Numbered from the stretch's first letter, positions 25,847 to 35,873 are shown. The stretch: 64,000 bases of DNA from Evansella cellulosilytica DSM 2522 (GCF_000177235.2 NC_014829.1:62001-126000); one strand, 5' to 3'. Made by a program: numbers and translations. The notes: generated from the sequence alone by a model not told the origin.

Positions 25847-27889
25847 ATGAATCGAATTTTTCGTAATACGTTATTCTATTTATTAATATTCTTAGTTATT
25901 GTGGGGATCGTTAGTATGTTCCAAAACCCACAACAAACTGTGAAACACCTTGATTTTAATCAATTCCAACAACAAATGGAAGATGGAAATATTAAAAGCA
26001 TGAACATCCAGCCGAAGTTGGATGTATATGTAATAGAAGGTGAATTTGAAGAAACAGTAGCTGATGGTGACAATAATTATGAGAATTTCACCGTAAACGT
26101 ACCAGATCTAGCATCTGTGCTTGAAGGAATAATTGTCGCAAGTGATACGAATGAAGACTTCAACTTTATACCAGCTGATGAGCCTAGTGGTTGGGTCAAT
26201 TTCTTTACCGCAATTATACCGTTCGTTATTATCTTCATATTGTTCTTCTTCTTACTTAGTCAGGCACAAGGTGGCGGTAGCCGCGTCATGAACTTTGGTA
26301 AGAGTAAGGCAAAGCTTGTAAGTGAAGATAAGAAAAAAGCAAGATTCAAGGATGTAGCTGGGGCGGATGAAGAGAAACAAGAGCTCGTAGAGGTTGTTGA
26401 TTTCTTAAAGGACCCTCGTAAATTCGCTGAAATTGGAGCAAGAATACCAAAAGGGGTACTATTAGTAGGACCTCCAGGTACTGGTAAAACATTATTAGCG
26501 AGAGCTGTTGCTGGTGAGGCGGGTGTTCCATTCTTCTCTATCAGTGGTTCGGATTTCGTAGAAATGTTCGTCGGTGTCGGTGCATCTCGTGTCCGTGATT
26601 TATTCGAAAATGCAAAGAAAAACGCACCTTGTATTATCTTCATTGATGAGATCGATGCAGTTGGTCGAAGACGTGGAGCTGGACTTGGTGGAGGTCACGA
26701 TGAGCGTGAACAAACACTGAACCAATTACTCGTTGAGATGGATGGCTTTGGTGTTAATGAAGGAATTATATTAGTTGCAGCTACAAACCGTGCTGATATT
26801 CTTGACCCGGCATTATTACGTCCTGGACGTTTCGACCGTCAAATTACGGTTGGAAGACCTGATGTAAAGGGACGAGAAGAAGTATTAAAGGTACATGCTA
26901 AAAATAAACCTTTATCCGAAGATGTAGATTTAAAAACAATTGCTCAGCGTACACCTGGCTTCTCGGGTGCTGAATTAGAAAATTTATTAAATGAAGCTGC
27001 GTTAGTGGCAGCACGAACGAATAAAAAGAAAATTGATATGGAGTCTGTAGAAGAAGCGATTGACCGTGTCATTGCTGGAACTTCTAAGAAGAGCCGAGTT
27101 ATTTCTGAAAAAGAACGAAATATTGTTGCTCACCATGAAGCCGGACATACTGTTGTCGGCGTTAAGCTAGAAAGTGCTGATATGGTACATAAGGTAACTA
27201 TCGTTCCTCGTGGTCAAGCTGGTGGGTACGCGATGATGCTACCAAAAGAAGATCGTTACTTTATGACGAAACCAGAGCTGTTAGATAAAATTATTGGACT
27301 ACTTGGTGGACGCGTTGCAGAGGAAGTTATCTTTAATGAAGTAAGTACTGGTGCTCATAATGATTTCCAACGTGCAACAGGAATCGCTCGTAAAATGGTA
27401 ATGGAATTTGGTATGAGTGATAAACTAGGCCCCGTTCAATTTGGTAACACACAAGGTGAAGTTTTCTTAGGAAGAGATATAAATAATGAACAGAACTATA
27501 GTGATGCTATTGCTCATGAAATCGATTTAGAAGTGCAACGCATACTAAAAGAGTGTTATGAGCGTTGTCGTCAAATATTAGAAGAGAATATTGACAGCCT
27601 AAAGCTTGTAGCTGAGATGCTACTTGAGCATGAAACGCTGGATGCTGAACAAATTACATCTCTCATTGAAGAAGGTAAATTACCTGAAGACCATCATATG
27701 TCGAAAAAAATCAATGGCCACGATGATGAAGATAATAATGAGAATGATGTGAAAGTTAACATTCAAGCAAAAGAAGAGGTATCTGAAATAGATAGCGATA
27801 CAGACACAGAAGATGCCGAAGAAAAAGAAGAGAATGTTAGCGGAGAAAATGAAGTAGAAAACGACGAGAAAAACAAAAAAGACGAATAA
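25847..27889 (+). CDS. ftsH: ATP-dependent membrane zinc metalloprotease FtsH
   Basis: Membrane AAA+ protease that degrades unneeded membrane and regulatory proteins. In order: membrane helix 1 (about 5-22), an external domain, membrane helix 2 (about 119-139), AAA domain with Walker A GPPGTGKT (208-215), Walker B IIFIDEID, the SRH stretch ending LRPGRFDRQ, and the zinc site HEAGH (430-434). The last 60 or so residues are very acidic (Asp/Glu/Asn runs), longer than the conserved core needs. 680 aa; GGGAGGAGG before ATG 25847. Confidence 0.98.
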   Translation: MNRIFRNTLFYLLIFLVIVGIVSMFQNPQQTVKHLDFNQFQQQMEDGNIKSMNIQPKLDVYVIEGEFEETVADGDNNYENFTVNVPDLASVLEGIIVASDTNEDFNFIPADEPSGWVNFFTAIIPFVIIFILFFFLLSQAQGGGSRVMNFGKSKAKLVSEDKKKARFKDVAGADEEKQELVEVVDFLKDPRKFAEIGARIPKGVLLVGPPGTGKTLLARAVAGEAGVPFFSISGSDFVEMFVGVGASRVRDLFENAKKNAPCIIFIDEIDAVGRRRGAGLGGGHDEREQTLNQLLVEMDGFGVNEGIILVAATNRADILDPALLRPGRFDRQITVGRPDVKGREEVLKVHAKNKPLSEDVDLKTIAQRTPGFSGAELENLLNEAALVAARTNKKKIDMESVEEAIDRVIAGTSKKSRVISEKERNIVAHHEAGHTVVGVKLESADMVHKVTIVPRGQAGGYAMMLPKEDRYFMTKPELLDKIIGLLGGRVAEEVIFNEVSTGAHNDFQRATGIARKMVMEFGMSDKLGPVQFGNTQGEVFLGRDINNEQNYSDAIAHEIDLEVQRILKECYERCRQILEENIDSLKLVAEMLLEHETLDAEQITSLIEEGKLPEDHHMSKKINGHDDEDNNENDVKVNIQAKEEVSEIDSDTDTEDAEEKEENVSGENEVENDEKNKKDE

Positions 27890-27898
27890 ATAAAAGGA

Positions 27899-27944
27899 GG
27901 GTGACTCAAAAAGGTTGATTTTTTACCTATTGAGTCACCCTTTA
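27899..27944 (+). terminator. Terminator-like hairpin after ftsH
   Basis: GGGTGACTCAA (27899-27909) pairs perfectly with TTGAGTCACCC (27930-27940) and is followed by a short TTTATG. Strong stem, weak T tract. Confidence 0.7.
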
Positions 27945-27999
27945 TGATTGTATAAGAAAGTGTCCATTGGTTAAAACTTCTTCATCGCTTACAGGAAAG

Positions 28000-28035
28000 A
28001 CTTATAACTTGCCTCGAAGCTAGTTATAAGTTTTT
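28000..28035 (+). terminator. Second terminator between ftsH and coaX
   Basis: ACTTATAACT (28000-28009) pairs with AGTTATAAGT (28022-28031), followed by TTTTT. Two hairpins in a row should isolate ftsH from coaX. Confidence 0.75.
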
Positions 28036-28050
28036 CTTAAAATGAGGGAG

Positions 28051-28139
28051 TATAAAGTGGAATTTATCCTTCGTCAGTACTAGCGAGAGAAGTACTTACT
28101 AGTACTTTAAGGAATACGGCTATATTCCACTACTTTATA
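28051..28139 (+). repeat. Large imperfect palindrome upstream of coaX
   Basis: Nested pairings run from outside to inside: TATAAAGTGGAAT with ATTCCACTACTTTATA (3-nt bulge), TCCTT with AAGGA, and AGTACTAG with CTAGTACT. About 90 nt can fold into one long interrupted hairpin. It has no ORF. It could be a MITE-like insertion remnant or a leader RNA of coaX. Confidence 0.6.
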
Positions 28140-28185
28140 ACGGTTTTCTTATGATTACATTACAATAGATAGGTGGTGACGATAG

Positions 28186-28952
28186 TTGATTTTAGCAATG
28201 AATATAGGCAATACTAATATTACGATTGGTGTTTACGAAAACGGAGATGAATTAAAGTATTATTGGAGGCTAGGAACAGATACAAGGAAGTCCGATGATC
28301 AATATGCTATGGAAATGAAGCAATTATTCGAGCATCATCAATTGAGTTTTGAACGTGTTGAAGGTATTATTATTTCTTCAGTTGTACCGCCAATCATGTA
28401 CTTAGTCGAAAAGATGTGTAAAAAATACTTTGGTATCAATCCAATGGTTATTGGTCCGGGGATTAAAACAGGCTTAAACATAAAGTACGACAATCCAAGA
28501 GAAGTTGGTGCTGATAGAATCGTAAATCAGTTGCAGGAATTTCGTTGTACAGTGCGCCTTTAATTGTCATTGACTTCGGCACAGCTACAACATTTTGTTA
28601 CATAAACGATAAAAAACAGTACATGGGAGGTGCAATTGCACCTGGGATTGGCATATCTACAGAAGCTTTGTATACGAGAGCTTCTAAACTACCAAGGATA
28701 GAAATTGTAAAGCCAGATCATATCATTGAAAAAAGTACAGTTACTGCGATGCAGGCTGGTATATTTTTCGGTTACGTAGGTCAAGTCGAGGGAATTATTA
28801 ACCGTGTGAAAAAAGAAGCAAACTGTAACCCTCTAGTAGTGGCGACTGGTGGAATAGCGCAATTAATATCAGAGGAGACGAATGTGATTGATGTTGTTGA
28901 CGAATATTTGACTTTAAAAGGACTGCAACTAATATACAAGAAAAACGTGTAG
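28186..28952 (+). pseudogene. coaX: Type III pantothenate kinase, frameshifted
   Basis: The first step of coenzyme A synthesis (pantothenate to 4'-phosphopantothenate). The reading frame breaks near 28527: before it the protein reads to ADRIVN, and after it the family sequence continues in another frame as [20 protein letters not shown]. Restoring one base after AAAT at 28527 gives a continuous product of about 255 aa with [31 protein letters not shown] and MGGAIAPG. The frame opens with TTG 28186 behind GGTGGTGA. Residue 6 is Asn (NIGNTN) where the family has Asp. Either a true lesion or a sequencing error; the Asn6 change favours real decay. Confidence 0.85.
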
Positions 28953-28976
28953 GTAATTTGAAGAGGAGTGTAGAGT

Positions 28977-29864
28977 GTGAAAGATTATTTAGTAAAAGCT
29001 TTAGCATATGAAGGGACAGTGCGTGCTTATGCGATTCAATCAACAGAGATGGTCCGAGAAGCAGCAAGAAGGCATGACACATGGAGAACGGTAACAGCAG
29101 CTCTTGGTAGAGCGTTAACGGCAGGAACGATGATGGGAGCTATGCTTAAAGGAGAAGAAAAGCTAACTGTAAAAATAGAAGGAACTGGTCCAGCTAGTCC
29201 GATTATCATTGATGCGAATGCAAAAGGTGAAGCGAGAGGCTATGTTTCTAATCCCCACGTTGATCCCGACAGAAAGCCATCGGGAAAATTAAATGTTTCT
29301 GCAGCAGTTGGTGAGCAAGGTTCTTTATCTGTTGTGAAGGATTTAGGAATGAAAGAGAATTTCACAGGGAGTGTACCGCTTATATCTGGTGAGCTAGCTG
29401 AGGACTTCACTTATTACTTTGCTTCTTCTGAACAGACACCATCCTCTGTTGCGTTAGGCGTTATCGTAGGAAAAGATGATTTAGTTTTGTCAGCTGGAGG
29501 ATTTATCCTGCAAATGATGCCAGGAGTAAAAGAAAAAACGATTGACGAAATTGAAGCGAGATTGAAGGAAGTACCTCCAGTATCTCAGCTAATTGAAGAT
29601 GGATTATCTCCTGAAGAGATCTTATACTTTTTACTCGGAGAAAAGAATGTAAAAATTTTAGAAAACATCCCTGTTGCTTTTCAATGTCATTGCTCAAAGG
29701 AAAGGATCGCACAAGCGATTTTAGGTCTTGGTGAGGACGAAGTAAAAGGAATGATTGCTGAAGATAAGGGAGCTGTTACAGAGTGTCATTTCTGTAACGA
29801 AACATATACATTCACCGAGGAAGAACTTCAAGTCATATTAGATGAAATAATTGAAAGAAAATGA
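28977..29864 (+). CDS. hslO: Redox-regulated chaperone Hsp33
   Basis: Holdase chaperone switched on by oxidation: a C-terminal zinc centre with C237-x-C239 (QCHC) and C270-x2-C273 (ECHFC) loses zinc and forms disulfides. The N-terminal core is typical ([24 protein letters not shown] split over residues 25-48). 295 aa, GTG 28977 behind AAGAGGAG. In B. subtilis the foldase-like gene yacD lies between this and cysK; it is absent here. Confidence 0.96.
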   Translation: MKDYLVKALAYEGTVRAYAIQSTEMVREAARRHDTWRTVTAALGRALTAGTMMGAMLKGEEKLTVKIEGTGPASPIIIDANAKGEARGYVSNPHVDPDRKPSGKLNVSAAVGEQGSLSVVKDLGMKENFTGSVPLISGELAEDFTYYFASSEQTPSSVALGVIVGKDDLVLSAGGFILQMMPGVKEKTIDEIEARLKEVPPVSQLIEDGLSPEEILYFLLGEKNVKILENIPVAFQCHCSKERIAQAILGLGEDEVKGMIAEDKGAVTECHFCNETYTFTEEELQVILDEIIERK

Positions 29865-29925
29865 TTGACGACTATTTCTATTTTTTGCTATATTAAAAAC
29901 AAGAAAACCAACCGACATACTCGGT
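29865..29925 (+). promoter_or_regulatory. Sigma-A promoter of cysK with a downstream palindrome
   Basis: TTGACG (29865-29870), 18-bp spacer, TATATT (29889-29894). In the leader ACCGA (29911-29915) and TCGGT (29921-29925) form a short palindrome whose CTCGGTATTT side resembles the ACTCGGAATT part of CymR sites. In B. subtilis cysK is repressed by CymR, so this is a reasonable but weak operator candidate. Confidence 0.55.
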
Positions 29926-29946
29926 ATTTAAGGGGAGGAACAAATA

Positions 29947-30876
29947 ATGGCAAAAGTAGTCAATTCAATTACAGAACTTATAGGTGAAACTCCGTTAGTA
30001 AAGTTACAGCGTTTAGTATCTGAAAATCATGCAGATGTATATTTAAAGCTTGAATTTATGAATCCTGGAAGTAGTGTTAAAGACAGAATTGCGCTTTCCA
30101 TGATTGAAGACGCAGAGGATAAAGGGATTTTAAAGCCTGGAGATACAATTGTTGAACCGACAAGTGGTAATACAGGAATCGGTTTAGCAATGGTTGCTGC
30201 AGCAAAGGGCTACCGCACTTTAATCGTGATGCCGGAAACGATGAGTTTAGAGCGTCGTAACCTGCTTCGTGCATATGGTGCAGAGCTTGTTCTCACTCCA
30301 GGGCCAGACGGAATGGGTGGAGCGATTCAAAAAGCGAGAGAGCTACAGAGAGAACATGGTTATTTCATGCCACAGCAATTTGAAAATGAAGCAAATCCGA
30401 AAATCCATCGTGAAACGACTGGTAAGGAACTACTAGAGCAAGTTGGAGACCAGTTAGATGCTTTCGTTTCTGGAATTGGAACAGGCGGTACGATTACTGG
30501 AGCTGGACAATTATTAAAAGAGAAATTCCCAGAGCTACATGTCGTTGCGGTTGAGCCAAGTGACTCACCAGTTTTATCTGGTGGAGCGAAAGGACCACAT
30601 AAAATACAAGGAATTGGTGCGGGGTTTGTTCCTGATATATTGAACACGGAAATTTATGATGAGGTCGTTACTGTATCTACTGAGCAAGCTTTTGAATATG
30701 CACGTAGAGCAGCGAGAGAAGAGGGAATTTTAGGTGGAATTTCTTCTGGAGCTGCGATTTATAGTGCCCTTCAAGTAGCTGAAAAGCTAGGAAAAGGGAA
30801 AAAGGTAGTTGCTGTGATCCCAAGTAATGGTGAGCGCTACTTAAGTACACCACTTTATCAGTTTGAAGAAGAATAA
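29947..30876 (+). CDS. cysK: Cysteine synthase (O-acetylserine sulfhydrylase)
   Basis: PLP enzyme that makes cysteine from O-acetylserine and sulfide. The PLP lysine Lys45 in GSSVKDRI, the phosphate/substrate loops SGNTG (73-77) and GTGGTITG, and the GISSGAA loop near the C-terminus are all present. 309 aa; GGGGAGGAA precedes ATG 29947. The gene stands alone between its promoter and a terminator. In related bacteria CysK also partners CymR in sensing cysteine status. Confidence 0.97.
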   Translation: MAKVVNSITELIGETPLVKLQRLVSENHADVYLKLEFMNPGSSVKDRIALSMIEDAEDKGILKPGDTIVEPTSGNTGIGLAMVAAAKGYRTLIVMPETMSLERRNLLRAYGAELVLTPGPDGMGGAIQKARELQREHGYFMPQQFENEANPKIHRETTGKELLEQVGDQLDAFVSGIGTGGTITGAGQLLKEKFPELHVVAVEPSDSPVLSGGAKGPHKIQGIGAGFVPDILNTEIYDEVVTVSTEQAFEYARRAAREEGILGGISSGAAIYSALQVAEKLGKGKKVVAVIPSNGERYLSTPLYQFEEE

Positions 30877-30910
30877 TAAAACTTTTATAAGCAATTAAAG
30901 TTATGGATGA

Positions 30911-30941
30911 GCCCACTATAAAACTTGTAGTGGGCTTTTTT
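30911..30941 (+). terminator. Terminator after cysK
   Basis: GCCCACTA (30911-30918) / TAGTGGGC (30928-30935), then six T. Confidence 0.92.
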
Positions 30942-31068
30942 GAAAAGATAAGATTTCAACAGATAAAAGTATCATAAAACGTGATCCGTTGCACCACACT
31001 ACATCCAACAGTATAATAGTGGAGATAAAGGTACCATTAATAATGGTTTCAAAAGGTGGGGTGTTTTG

Positions 31069-32493
31069 ATGTGCACGAAAAAAATAGCCATTGGTAATAA
31101 ATTACCTTTAGCTTCCGTTACGAATAATTGGTTTATAACATATACTGCTTTAGTTGAAAAAGAAGAAAATCATGTTTTACTAGAGAGTGGAAGAGGTGGC
31201 CGCTACTCCATTATAGGCATGAAGCCGTGGGCGATTATTAAAGGGAAAAATAAAGAGATGACGATTGAAACAAAGGATGGAACTGAAATGAAGAAAGGTC
31301 CTTTACTTGAATCGTTAAGAGAATGGCTAAGTTTTTATGAAATAGAAACAAATGATGACTTACCTGACTTTCAAGGTGGCATTATTGGGCAGTTTAGTTA
31401 TGATTTAATTCGAGAAATTGAAAGGTTGCCTGAGGATACGGAAGATGACTTAGGAACATACGATGTTCATTTTATGGCATTTGATGATATCGTTGTTATT
31501 GACCATATGGAAGAAATGATATGGTTTATTACGTTAACCGATTATAAACAAACTGGTGAATGTCGATTAAAACATATGGAAGAACTTTGGCGGAATGATT
31601 CTGGGAGCGCGAAACCTTGGTACCACCAGTTTCAATCTAAACCGACAGTTGAGGAACGGTCTTTTACTGAGGATAAATTTATTGAAGCGGTGGAAAAGAC
31701 GCGAAATTATATAGCAGCTGGCGATGTCTTTCAAGTTAACTTATCTGTAAGAGAAACGAGACAGTTAGAAACACATCCGCTTCACATATATGATTGCTTG
31801 AGAAAAATTAACCCGTCTCCATATATGGGATATTTTCATACACCAGAATTGCAATTAGTCGGAGGTTCACCAGAACTTTTAGTAAAAGTAAGTGGAGATG
31901 AGGTAAGTACGCGTCCGATTGCAGGAACCCGTTCAAGGGGCAAAAATGAAGAAGAAGATCAGGCGCTTGCGAATACGTTAATTAATAATGAAAAGGAAAG
32001 AGCGGAGCACGTGATGCTTGTCGATCTTGAAAGAAATGATATTGGACGAGTATGTAAATATGGTACTGTTGAAGTAAATGAGTTAATGGTCATTGAAAAA
32101 TACTCCCATGTGATGCATATTGTTTCAAATGTAAGGGGAAAAAAAGCAGACCAATATGACTTAATGGACGTCATTGCAGCTACTTTCCCTGGAGGAACGA
32201 TTACCGGAGCACCGAAAATTAGAACGATGGAAATTATTGAAGAGCTAGAGCCCGTTCGACGAGGCGTTTATACCGGATCACTTGGTTGGATTGGCTTTAA
32301 CGGGGATATGGAGCTAAATATTACAATTAGGACTATGGTCGCAAAATCAGGTAAAGTACACGTTCAAGCAGGAGCAGGTATTGTCATAGACTCCAATCCT
32401 ATGGCAGAATATAAGGAATCATTAAAAAAAGCAAAAGCGTTATGGAAAGCAAAAGAGCTGAGTGAAGAAGAGCAAAAACAAAAATTAGTTTAG
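31069..32493 (+). CDS. pabB: Aminodeoxychorismate synthase component I
   Basis: Joins chorismate and ammonia to 4-amino-4-deoxychorismate, the precursor of p-aminobenzoate in folate synthesis; ammonia comes from PabA. 474 aa of the anthranilate synthase I family: N-terminal domain about 20-150, chorismate-binding domain about 200-465 with RPIAGTRSRG, ERAEHVMLVDLERND and PGGTITGAPKIRTMEI. AAAGGTGGGG (31053-31062) suits ATG 31069 better than TTG 31066. A short perfect hairpin ACCATT/AATGGT (31033-31047) lies just upstream. First gene of the folate operon. Confidence 0.96.
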   Translation: MCTKKIAIGNKLPLASVTNNWFITYTALVEKEENHVLLESGRGGRYSIIGMKPWAIIKGKNKEMTIETKDGTEMKKGPLLESLREWLSFYEIETNDDLPDFQGGIIGQFSYDLIREIERLPEDTEDDLGTYDVHFMAFDDIVVIDHMEEMIWFITLTDYKQTGECRLKHMEELWRNDSGSAKPWYHQFQSKPTVEERSFTEDKFIEAVEKTRNYIAAGDVFQVNLSVRETRQLETHPLHIYDCLRKINPSPYMGYFHTPELQLVGGSPELLVKVSGDEVSTRPIAGTRSRGKNEEEDQALANTLINNEKERAEHVMLVDLERNDIGRVCKYGTVEVNELMVIEKYSHVMHIVSNVRGKKADQYDLMDVIAATFPGGTITGAPKIRTMEIIEELEPVRRGVYTGSLGWIGFNGDMELNITIRTMVAKSGKVHVQAGAGIVIDSNPMAEYKESLKKAKALWKAKELSEEEQKQKLV

Positions 32494-32504
32494 CTGAGGA
32501 GGAG
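32455..32504 (+). promoter_or_regulatory. Possible TRAP-binding triplets over the pabA ribosome site
   Basis: GAG/TAG triplets occur at 32455, 32460, 32470, 32486, 32491, 32496 and 32502, several with the 2-3-nt spacing the TRAP protein prefers, ending in the pabA ribosome site. In B. subtilis TRAP blocks pabA (trpG) translation in this way. The larger spacers and the absence of mtrB from the window leave this tentative. Confidence 0.35.
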
Positions 32505-32509
32505 AAAAA

Positions 32510-33106
32510 ATGATTTTAATGATTGATAACTATGATTCTTTTACGTACAACCTTGTACAATATTTAGGTGAAATGGGTCAAGAACTAATAGTGAAAAGAA
32601 ATGATCAAATAACAATTGAAGAAATTGAAGAATTAAACCCTAAGTACATTATGGTTTCACCTGGTCCGTGTACCCCTAATGAAGCAGGTATTAGTTTAAA
32701 AGTAATCGAGCATTTTGCTGGTAAAATTCCTATTTTTGGCGTTTGTCTTGGCCATCAATCTATCGCCCAAGTATTTGGCGGCGATGTCATTAGAGCAGAG
32801 CGCTTAATGCACGGGAAAACGTCAGAAATGTACCATAATGGGGAAACCATCTTCAAGAATATACCAAGCCCATTTACAGCAACAAGGTATCACTCCCTAA
32901 TCGTGAAGAAAGAAACGCTTCCTGATTGCTTTGACATTACTGCAGAAACAAAAGAGGGAGAAATTATGGCTATTAGGCATAAAGAATTGCCTATAGAAGG
33001 AGTACAATTTCACCCAGAGTCAATTATGACAGGGGAAGGGAAAGTGTTATTAAATAATTTTTTAGATCATCATAAGGAGTTTGAGAAGCAATGTACCTCT
33101 ATATGA
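32510..33106 (+). CDS. pabA: Aminodeoxychorismate/anthranilate synthase glutamine amidotransferase
   Basis: Class I glutamine amidotransferase that feeds ammonia to PabB and, in Bacillus, often also to anthranilate synthase TrpE. The triad is visible: Cys79 in FGVCLGHQ, His168 and Glu170 in FHPES. The oxyanion segment MVSPGPCTP is present. 198 aa; GAGGAGGAG upstream of ATG 32510. The 3' end overlaps pabC by 16 nt. Confidence 0.96.
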   Translation: MILMIDNYDSFTYNLVQYLGEMGQELIVKRNDQITIEEIEELNPKYIMVSPGPCTPNEAGISLKVIEHFAGKIPIFGVCLGHQSIAQVFGGDVIRAERLMHGKTSEMYHNGETIFKNIPSPFTATRYHSLIVKKETLPDCFDITAETKEGEIMAIRHKELPIEGVQFHPESIMTGEGKVLLNNFLDHHKEFEKQCTSI

Positions 33107-33957
33107 ATGGTTCTATTATAAATAAAGAAGACGCGTCTATTTCCCCTTTTGACCACGGTTTTTTATACGGTTTAGGGTTATTTGAAACGTTTCGAACATA
33201 TGATGGTCATCCGTTTTTATTGGATGACCATTTTCATCGTTTACAAGAAAGCGCCGATGAAATGGGCATTATCCTACCTACTTATAAGCGGGAAAAAGTA
33301 GAAGGTGTTATTCGCGATTTACTAGAGGCAAATCAATTAAAAGACGGTTACTTTCGTTGGAATATTTCCGCCGGTGAAGAGGAAATTGGGTTAACAACAA
33401 CACCGTATTCTGCTCCGAATACGATCGTATTTGTAAAACCGTTACCTGCACAGCAGGCCGCTGAGAAAAACGGGCAACTATTATCGCAAAGAAGGAATTC
33501 TCCGGAAGGAAAGTATCGGCTAAAATCACATCATTATTTAAATAATATATATGGTAAGCGCGAGACAGGTAATAACCCTCATACGGAAGGGATATTTTTG
33601 ACAGAAGATGGTTTTGTAAGTGAAGGAGTCGTTTCTAATGTATTCTGGACTAAAAATAAAACAGTTTATACTCCTGACCGAGAATGTGGTGCATTGGATG
33701 GCATTACGAAACAATTTGTTGCAGCAATTGCAAATAAATGTGGTATTAATGTAATAGAAGGGAAATTTAAGAAAGAAGCCTTGTTAGAAGCTGATGAAGT
33801 ATTCGTTACAAACTCCATTCAAGAAATAGTCCCAATAAAGGAAATTGGTGACGCTGTTTATAAAGGAATGAAAGGTGAAGTTTATCATTTTTTACATAAC
33901 AACTACAAAAAACATACATCAACTGTTTTTTCTAGAGAGGAAGTTAAAGGAGGCTAG
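33091..33957 (+). CDS. pabC: 4-amino-4-deoxychorismate lyase
   Basis: Fold-type IV PLP enzyme that splits aminodeoxychorismate into p-aminobenzoate and pyruvate. Motifs: [18 protein letters not shown] (residues 18-35), the PLP lysine in the [11 protein letters not shown] segment (Lys145), [11 protein letters not shown] and [10 protein letters not shown]. Branched-chain aminotransferases share the fold, but operon position settles the call. ATG 33091 follows AAGGAG (33074-33079); ATG 33103 is a less likely alternative. 288 aa. Confidence 0.95.
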   Translation: MYLYMNGSIINKEDASISPFDHGFLYGLGLFETFRTYDGHPFLLDDHFHRLQESADEMGIILPTYKREKVEGVIRDLLEANQLKDGYFRWNISAGEEEIGLTTTPYSAPNTIVFVKPLPAQQAAEKNGQLLSQRRNSPEGKYRLKSHHYLNNIYGKRETGNNPHTEGIFLTEDGFVSEGVVSNVFWTKNKTVYTPDRECGALDGITKQFVAAIANKCGINVIEGKFKKEALLEADEVFVTNSIQEIVPIKEIGDAVYKGMKGEVYHFLHNNYKKHTSTVFSREEVKGG

Positions 33958-33960
33958 TGG

Positions 33961-34803
33961 ATGACTTTTAATAAAGTAATGGAATGGCAAGGATATCGAC
34001 TAGATTTTAATACAAAGACTTATGTAATGGGTATTTTAAATGTAACCCCCGACTCTTTTTCCGATGGTGGAAAGTATGGAGAAGAGTCATTTGCAGTAAA
34101 ACATGCTTTATCAATGATAGAAACTGGAGCGGATATTATTGATGTTGGGGGAGAGTCTACACGACCTGGTGCAAGCAAAGTAGCAGAAGAAGAGGAATTA
34201 CGCCGTGTGCTTGACCCAATTAAAGCAGTCAGCGAAGTGGTACAAGTTCCAATCTCTATTGATACATACAAAGCATCTGTTGCAGAAAAAGCCATTCAGG
34301 CTGGTGCAAGTATCATCAATGATGTTTGGGGAGCAAAGGCAGATGATAACATGGCAGCTGTTGCTGCTCATTATGATGTTCCGATTATACTTACGCACAA
34401 CCGCGAGAAAGCCGATTACAACAACTTTATAGAAGACGTCATTAGAGACTTAGAGGAGAGTATTTCATTATGTCTGAATGCTGGTGTATCTGATAGCAAA
34501 ATCATACTCGATCCTGGAGTCGGTTTTGCAAAAACGTATGAGCAAAATGTACTTGTGATGCGTCATCTAGAGAAAATCTCTGAAATGGGATATCCAGTAT
34601 TGTTAGGTACATCAAGAAAATCGTTAATTGCGAAAACGTTGGACTTGCCTGTTAATGAACGCGTCGAAGGTACTGGTGCAACAGTGTGTTTAGGGATAAC
34701 AAAAGGGACAAATATCGTAAGGGTACATGACGTGCTAGAGATGAGTAGAATGGTAAAAATGATGGATGTTATGATTGGGAAAGCACAATTGCCAAACGTA
34801 TAA
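33961..34803 (+). CDS. folP: Dihydropteroate synthase
   Basis: Condenses p-aminobenzoate with 6-hydroxymethyl-7,8-dihydropterin pyrophosphate (sul in B. subtilis; sulfonamide target). Family signatures: MGILNVTPDSFSDGG (residues about 23-37), GADIIDVGGESTRPGA (about 56-71), the IND motif and the LDPGVGFAKT loop. 280 aa, ATG 33961 three nt after the pabC stop with AAAGGAGG inside the pabC end. Confidence 0.97.
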   Translation: MTFNKVMEWQGYRLDFNTKTYVMGILNVTPDSFSDGGKYGEESFAVKHALSMIETGADIIDVGGESTRPGASKVAEEEELRRVLDPIKAVSEVVQVPISIDTYKASVAEKAIQAGASIINDVWGAKADDNMAAVAAHYDVPIILTHNREKADYNNFIEDVIRDLEESISLCLNAGVSDSKIILDPGVGFAKTYEQNVLVMRHLEKISEMGYPVLLGTSRKSLIAKTLDLPVNERVEGTGATVCLGITKGTNIVRVHDVLEMSRMVKMMDVMIGKAQLPNV

Positions 34804-34816
34804 AGGAGAGCAAATC

Positions 34817-35176
34817 ATGGACAAAATTTATGTTAATGGAATGGACTTTTATGGCTACCATGGTGTTTTTGCCGAGGAAAATAAGTTAGGCCAAAGATTT
34901 TTTGTCGACGTTGTAATGGAGGTAAATACGAGAGAAGCTGGAATTACAGATGATTTAAATAAAACGGTTAATTATGGAGAAGTTTATAAAATTACTAAAA
35001 ATATAATGGAAGGGCAAGCTGTAAATTTAGTTGAATCACTTGCCGAACGTATTTCACATGCAGTCTTATTAAGTTTTCCAATGGTTCATGCGGTAGTGGT
35101 GAAGGTCGTCAAACCGAACCCACCTATTCAAGGTCATTATGAATCCGTTGCTGTTGAAATAAGAAGGGAAAGATAA
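34817..35176 (+). CDS. folB: Dihydroneopterin aldolase
   Basis: Cleaves dihydroneopterin to 6-hydroxymethyl-dihydropterin and glycolaldehyde. 119 aa with the family elements FYGYHGVFAEENKLGQRF (about 10-27), the central TVNYGEVY strand and the catalytic lysine in VKVVKPNPPI (about 92-101). ATG 34817 has AAAGGAGAG upstream; an earlier in-frame ATG at 34775 lies inside folP and adds unrelated residues. Confidence 0.96.
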   Translation: MDKIYVNGMDFYGYHGVFAEENKLGQRFFVDVVMEVNTREAGITDDLNKTVNYGEVYKITKNIMEGQAVNLVESLAERISHAVLLSFPMVHAVVVKVVKPNPPIQGHYESVAVEIRRER

Positions 35177-35178
35177 CG

Positions 35179-35715
35179 TTGAAAAAGGATAATGAACATG
35201 TGGCCTATCTTTCATTAGGATCAAATATAGAAAGTCGCTATGATTACTTAACATTCGCCTTGAAAAAACTACGGGAAAACCCTAACATCACTATTGTAAA
35301 ACAGTCATCTATTTATGAAACAGAACCTATTGGTGTAATAAACCAAGCAGCTTTTTTAAATATGGCTGTTAAAATATCAACGAGTTATTCACCTTCAAGC
35401 CTATTAATCGCGCTTCAAAAAATTGAGCAGCAAGGAAATAGAACACGTGATCGAAGGTGGGGACCAAGGACAATTGATCTTGACATTTTGCTTTTTAACA
35501 AAGAAAATATAAACTTGGAACATTTACAAATACCTCATCCACGAATGTATGAACGAGCATTTGTATTGGTTCCACTTTTTGAAATAGAACCAAGTATTGT
35601 ATTTAACAATGGGAAAACCATTGCATCATATATTGATCAATTAACGGACAAAGAAGGTGTACGCCAATGGAAGATTTCATCTGGGGCAGGAGAATCAGAG
35701 CATTCCGAAAGCTAA
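35179..35715 (+). CDS. folK: 2-amino-4-hydroxy-6-hydroxymethyldihydropteridine pyrophosphokinase
   Basis: Transfers pyrophosphate from ATP to the pterin, supplying FolP. The 178-aa protein shows YLSLGSNIESR (10-20), QSSIYETEP, RWGPRTIDLDILL and IPHPRMYERAFVLVPL, the full HPPK signature. TTG 35179 is the only start near the family N-terminus and lies 2 nt after folB; the ribosome site is weak (GAAGGGA), so coupling to folB is likely. The last 49 nt overlap yazB. Confidence 0.95.
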   Translation: MKKDNEHVAYLSLGSNIESRYDYLTFALKKLRENPNITIVKQSSIYETEPIGVINQAAFLNMAVKISTSYSPSSLLIALQKIEQQGNRTRDRRWGPRTIDLDILLFNKENINLEHLQIPHPRMYERAFVLVPLFEIEPSIVFNNGKTIASYIDQLTDKEGVRQWKISSGAGESEHSES

Positions 35716-35873
35716 AAGGTTTTACTCAGGAGGAATTCGCTCGACAACTTAGTATATCTGTATCTGTATTGGGCGAAATTGAGCGCGGTAGTAGAGTACC
35801 GTCAGATGAATTGCTAGTGAGTGTCACCGAAGTTTTGAACGTTACGCTTGAAGAATTAAAATCGATTAAATGA
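35667..35873 (+). CDS. yazB: Small XRE-family DNA-binding protein YazB
   Basis: 68 aa, essentially one Cro/C1-type helix-turn-helix (IRAFRKLKGFTQEEFARQL then SVSVLGEIERG). A small protein of this kind sits at the same place in B. subtilis, its target unknown. ATG 35667 lies inside folK behind AGAAGGTG, a 49-nt overlap that suggests translational coupling. dusB follows 18 nt later. Confidence 0.92.
   Translation: MEDFIWGRRIRAFRKLKGFTQEEFARQLSISVSVLGEIERGSRVPSDELLVSVTEVLNVTLEELKSIK

Noticed and set aside
26260-26643. 127-aa ORF on the - strand
   Set aside because: Antisense shadow of the ftsH ATPase domain.
28545-28952. Separate second gene downstream of a short coaX
   Set aside because: It is the C-terminal part of the same kinase in a shifted frame; a one-base correction joins both parts.
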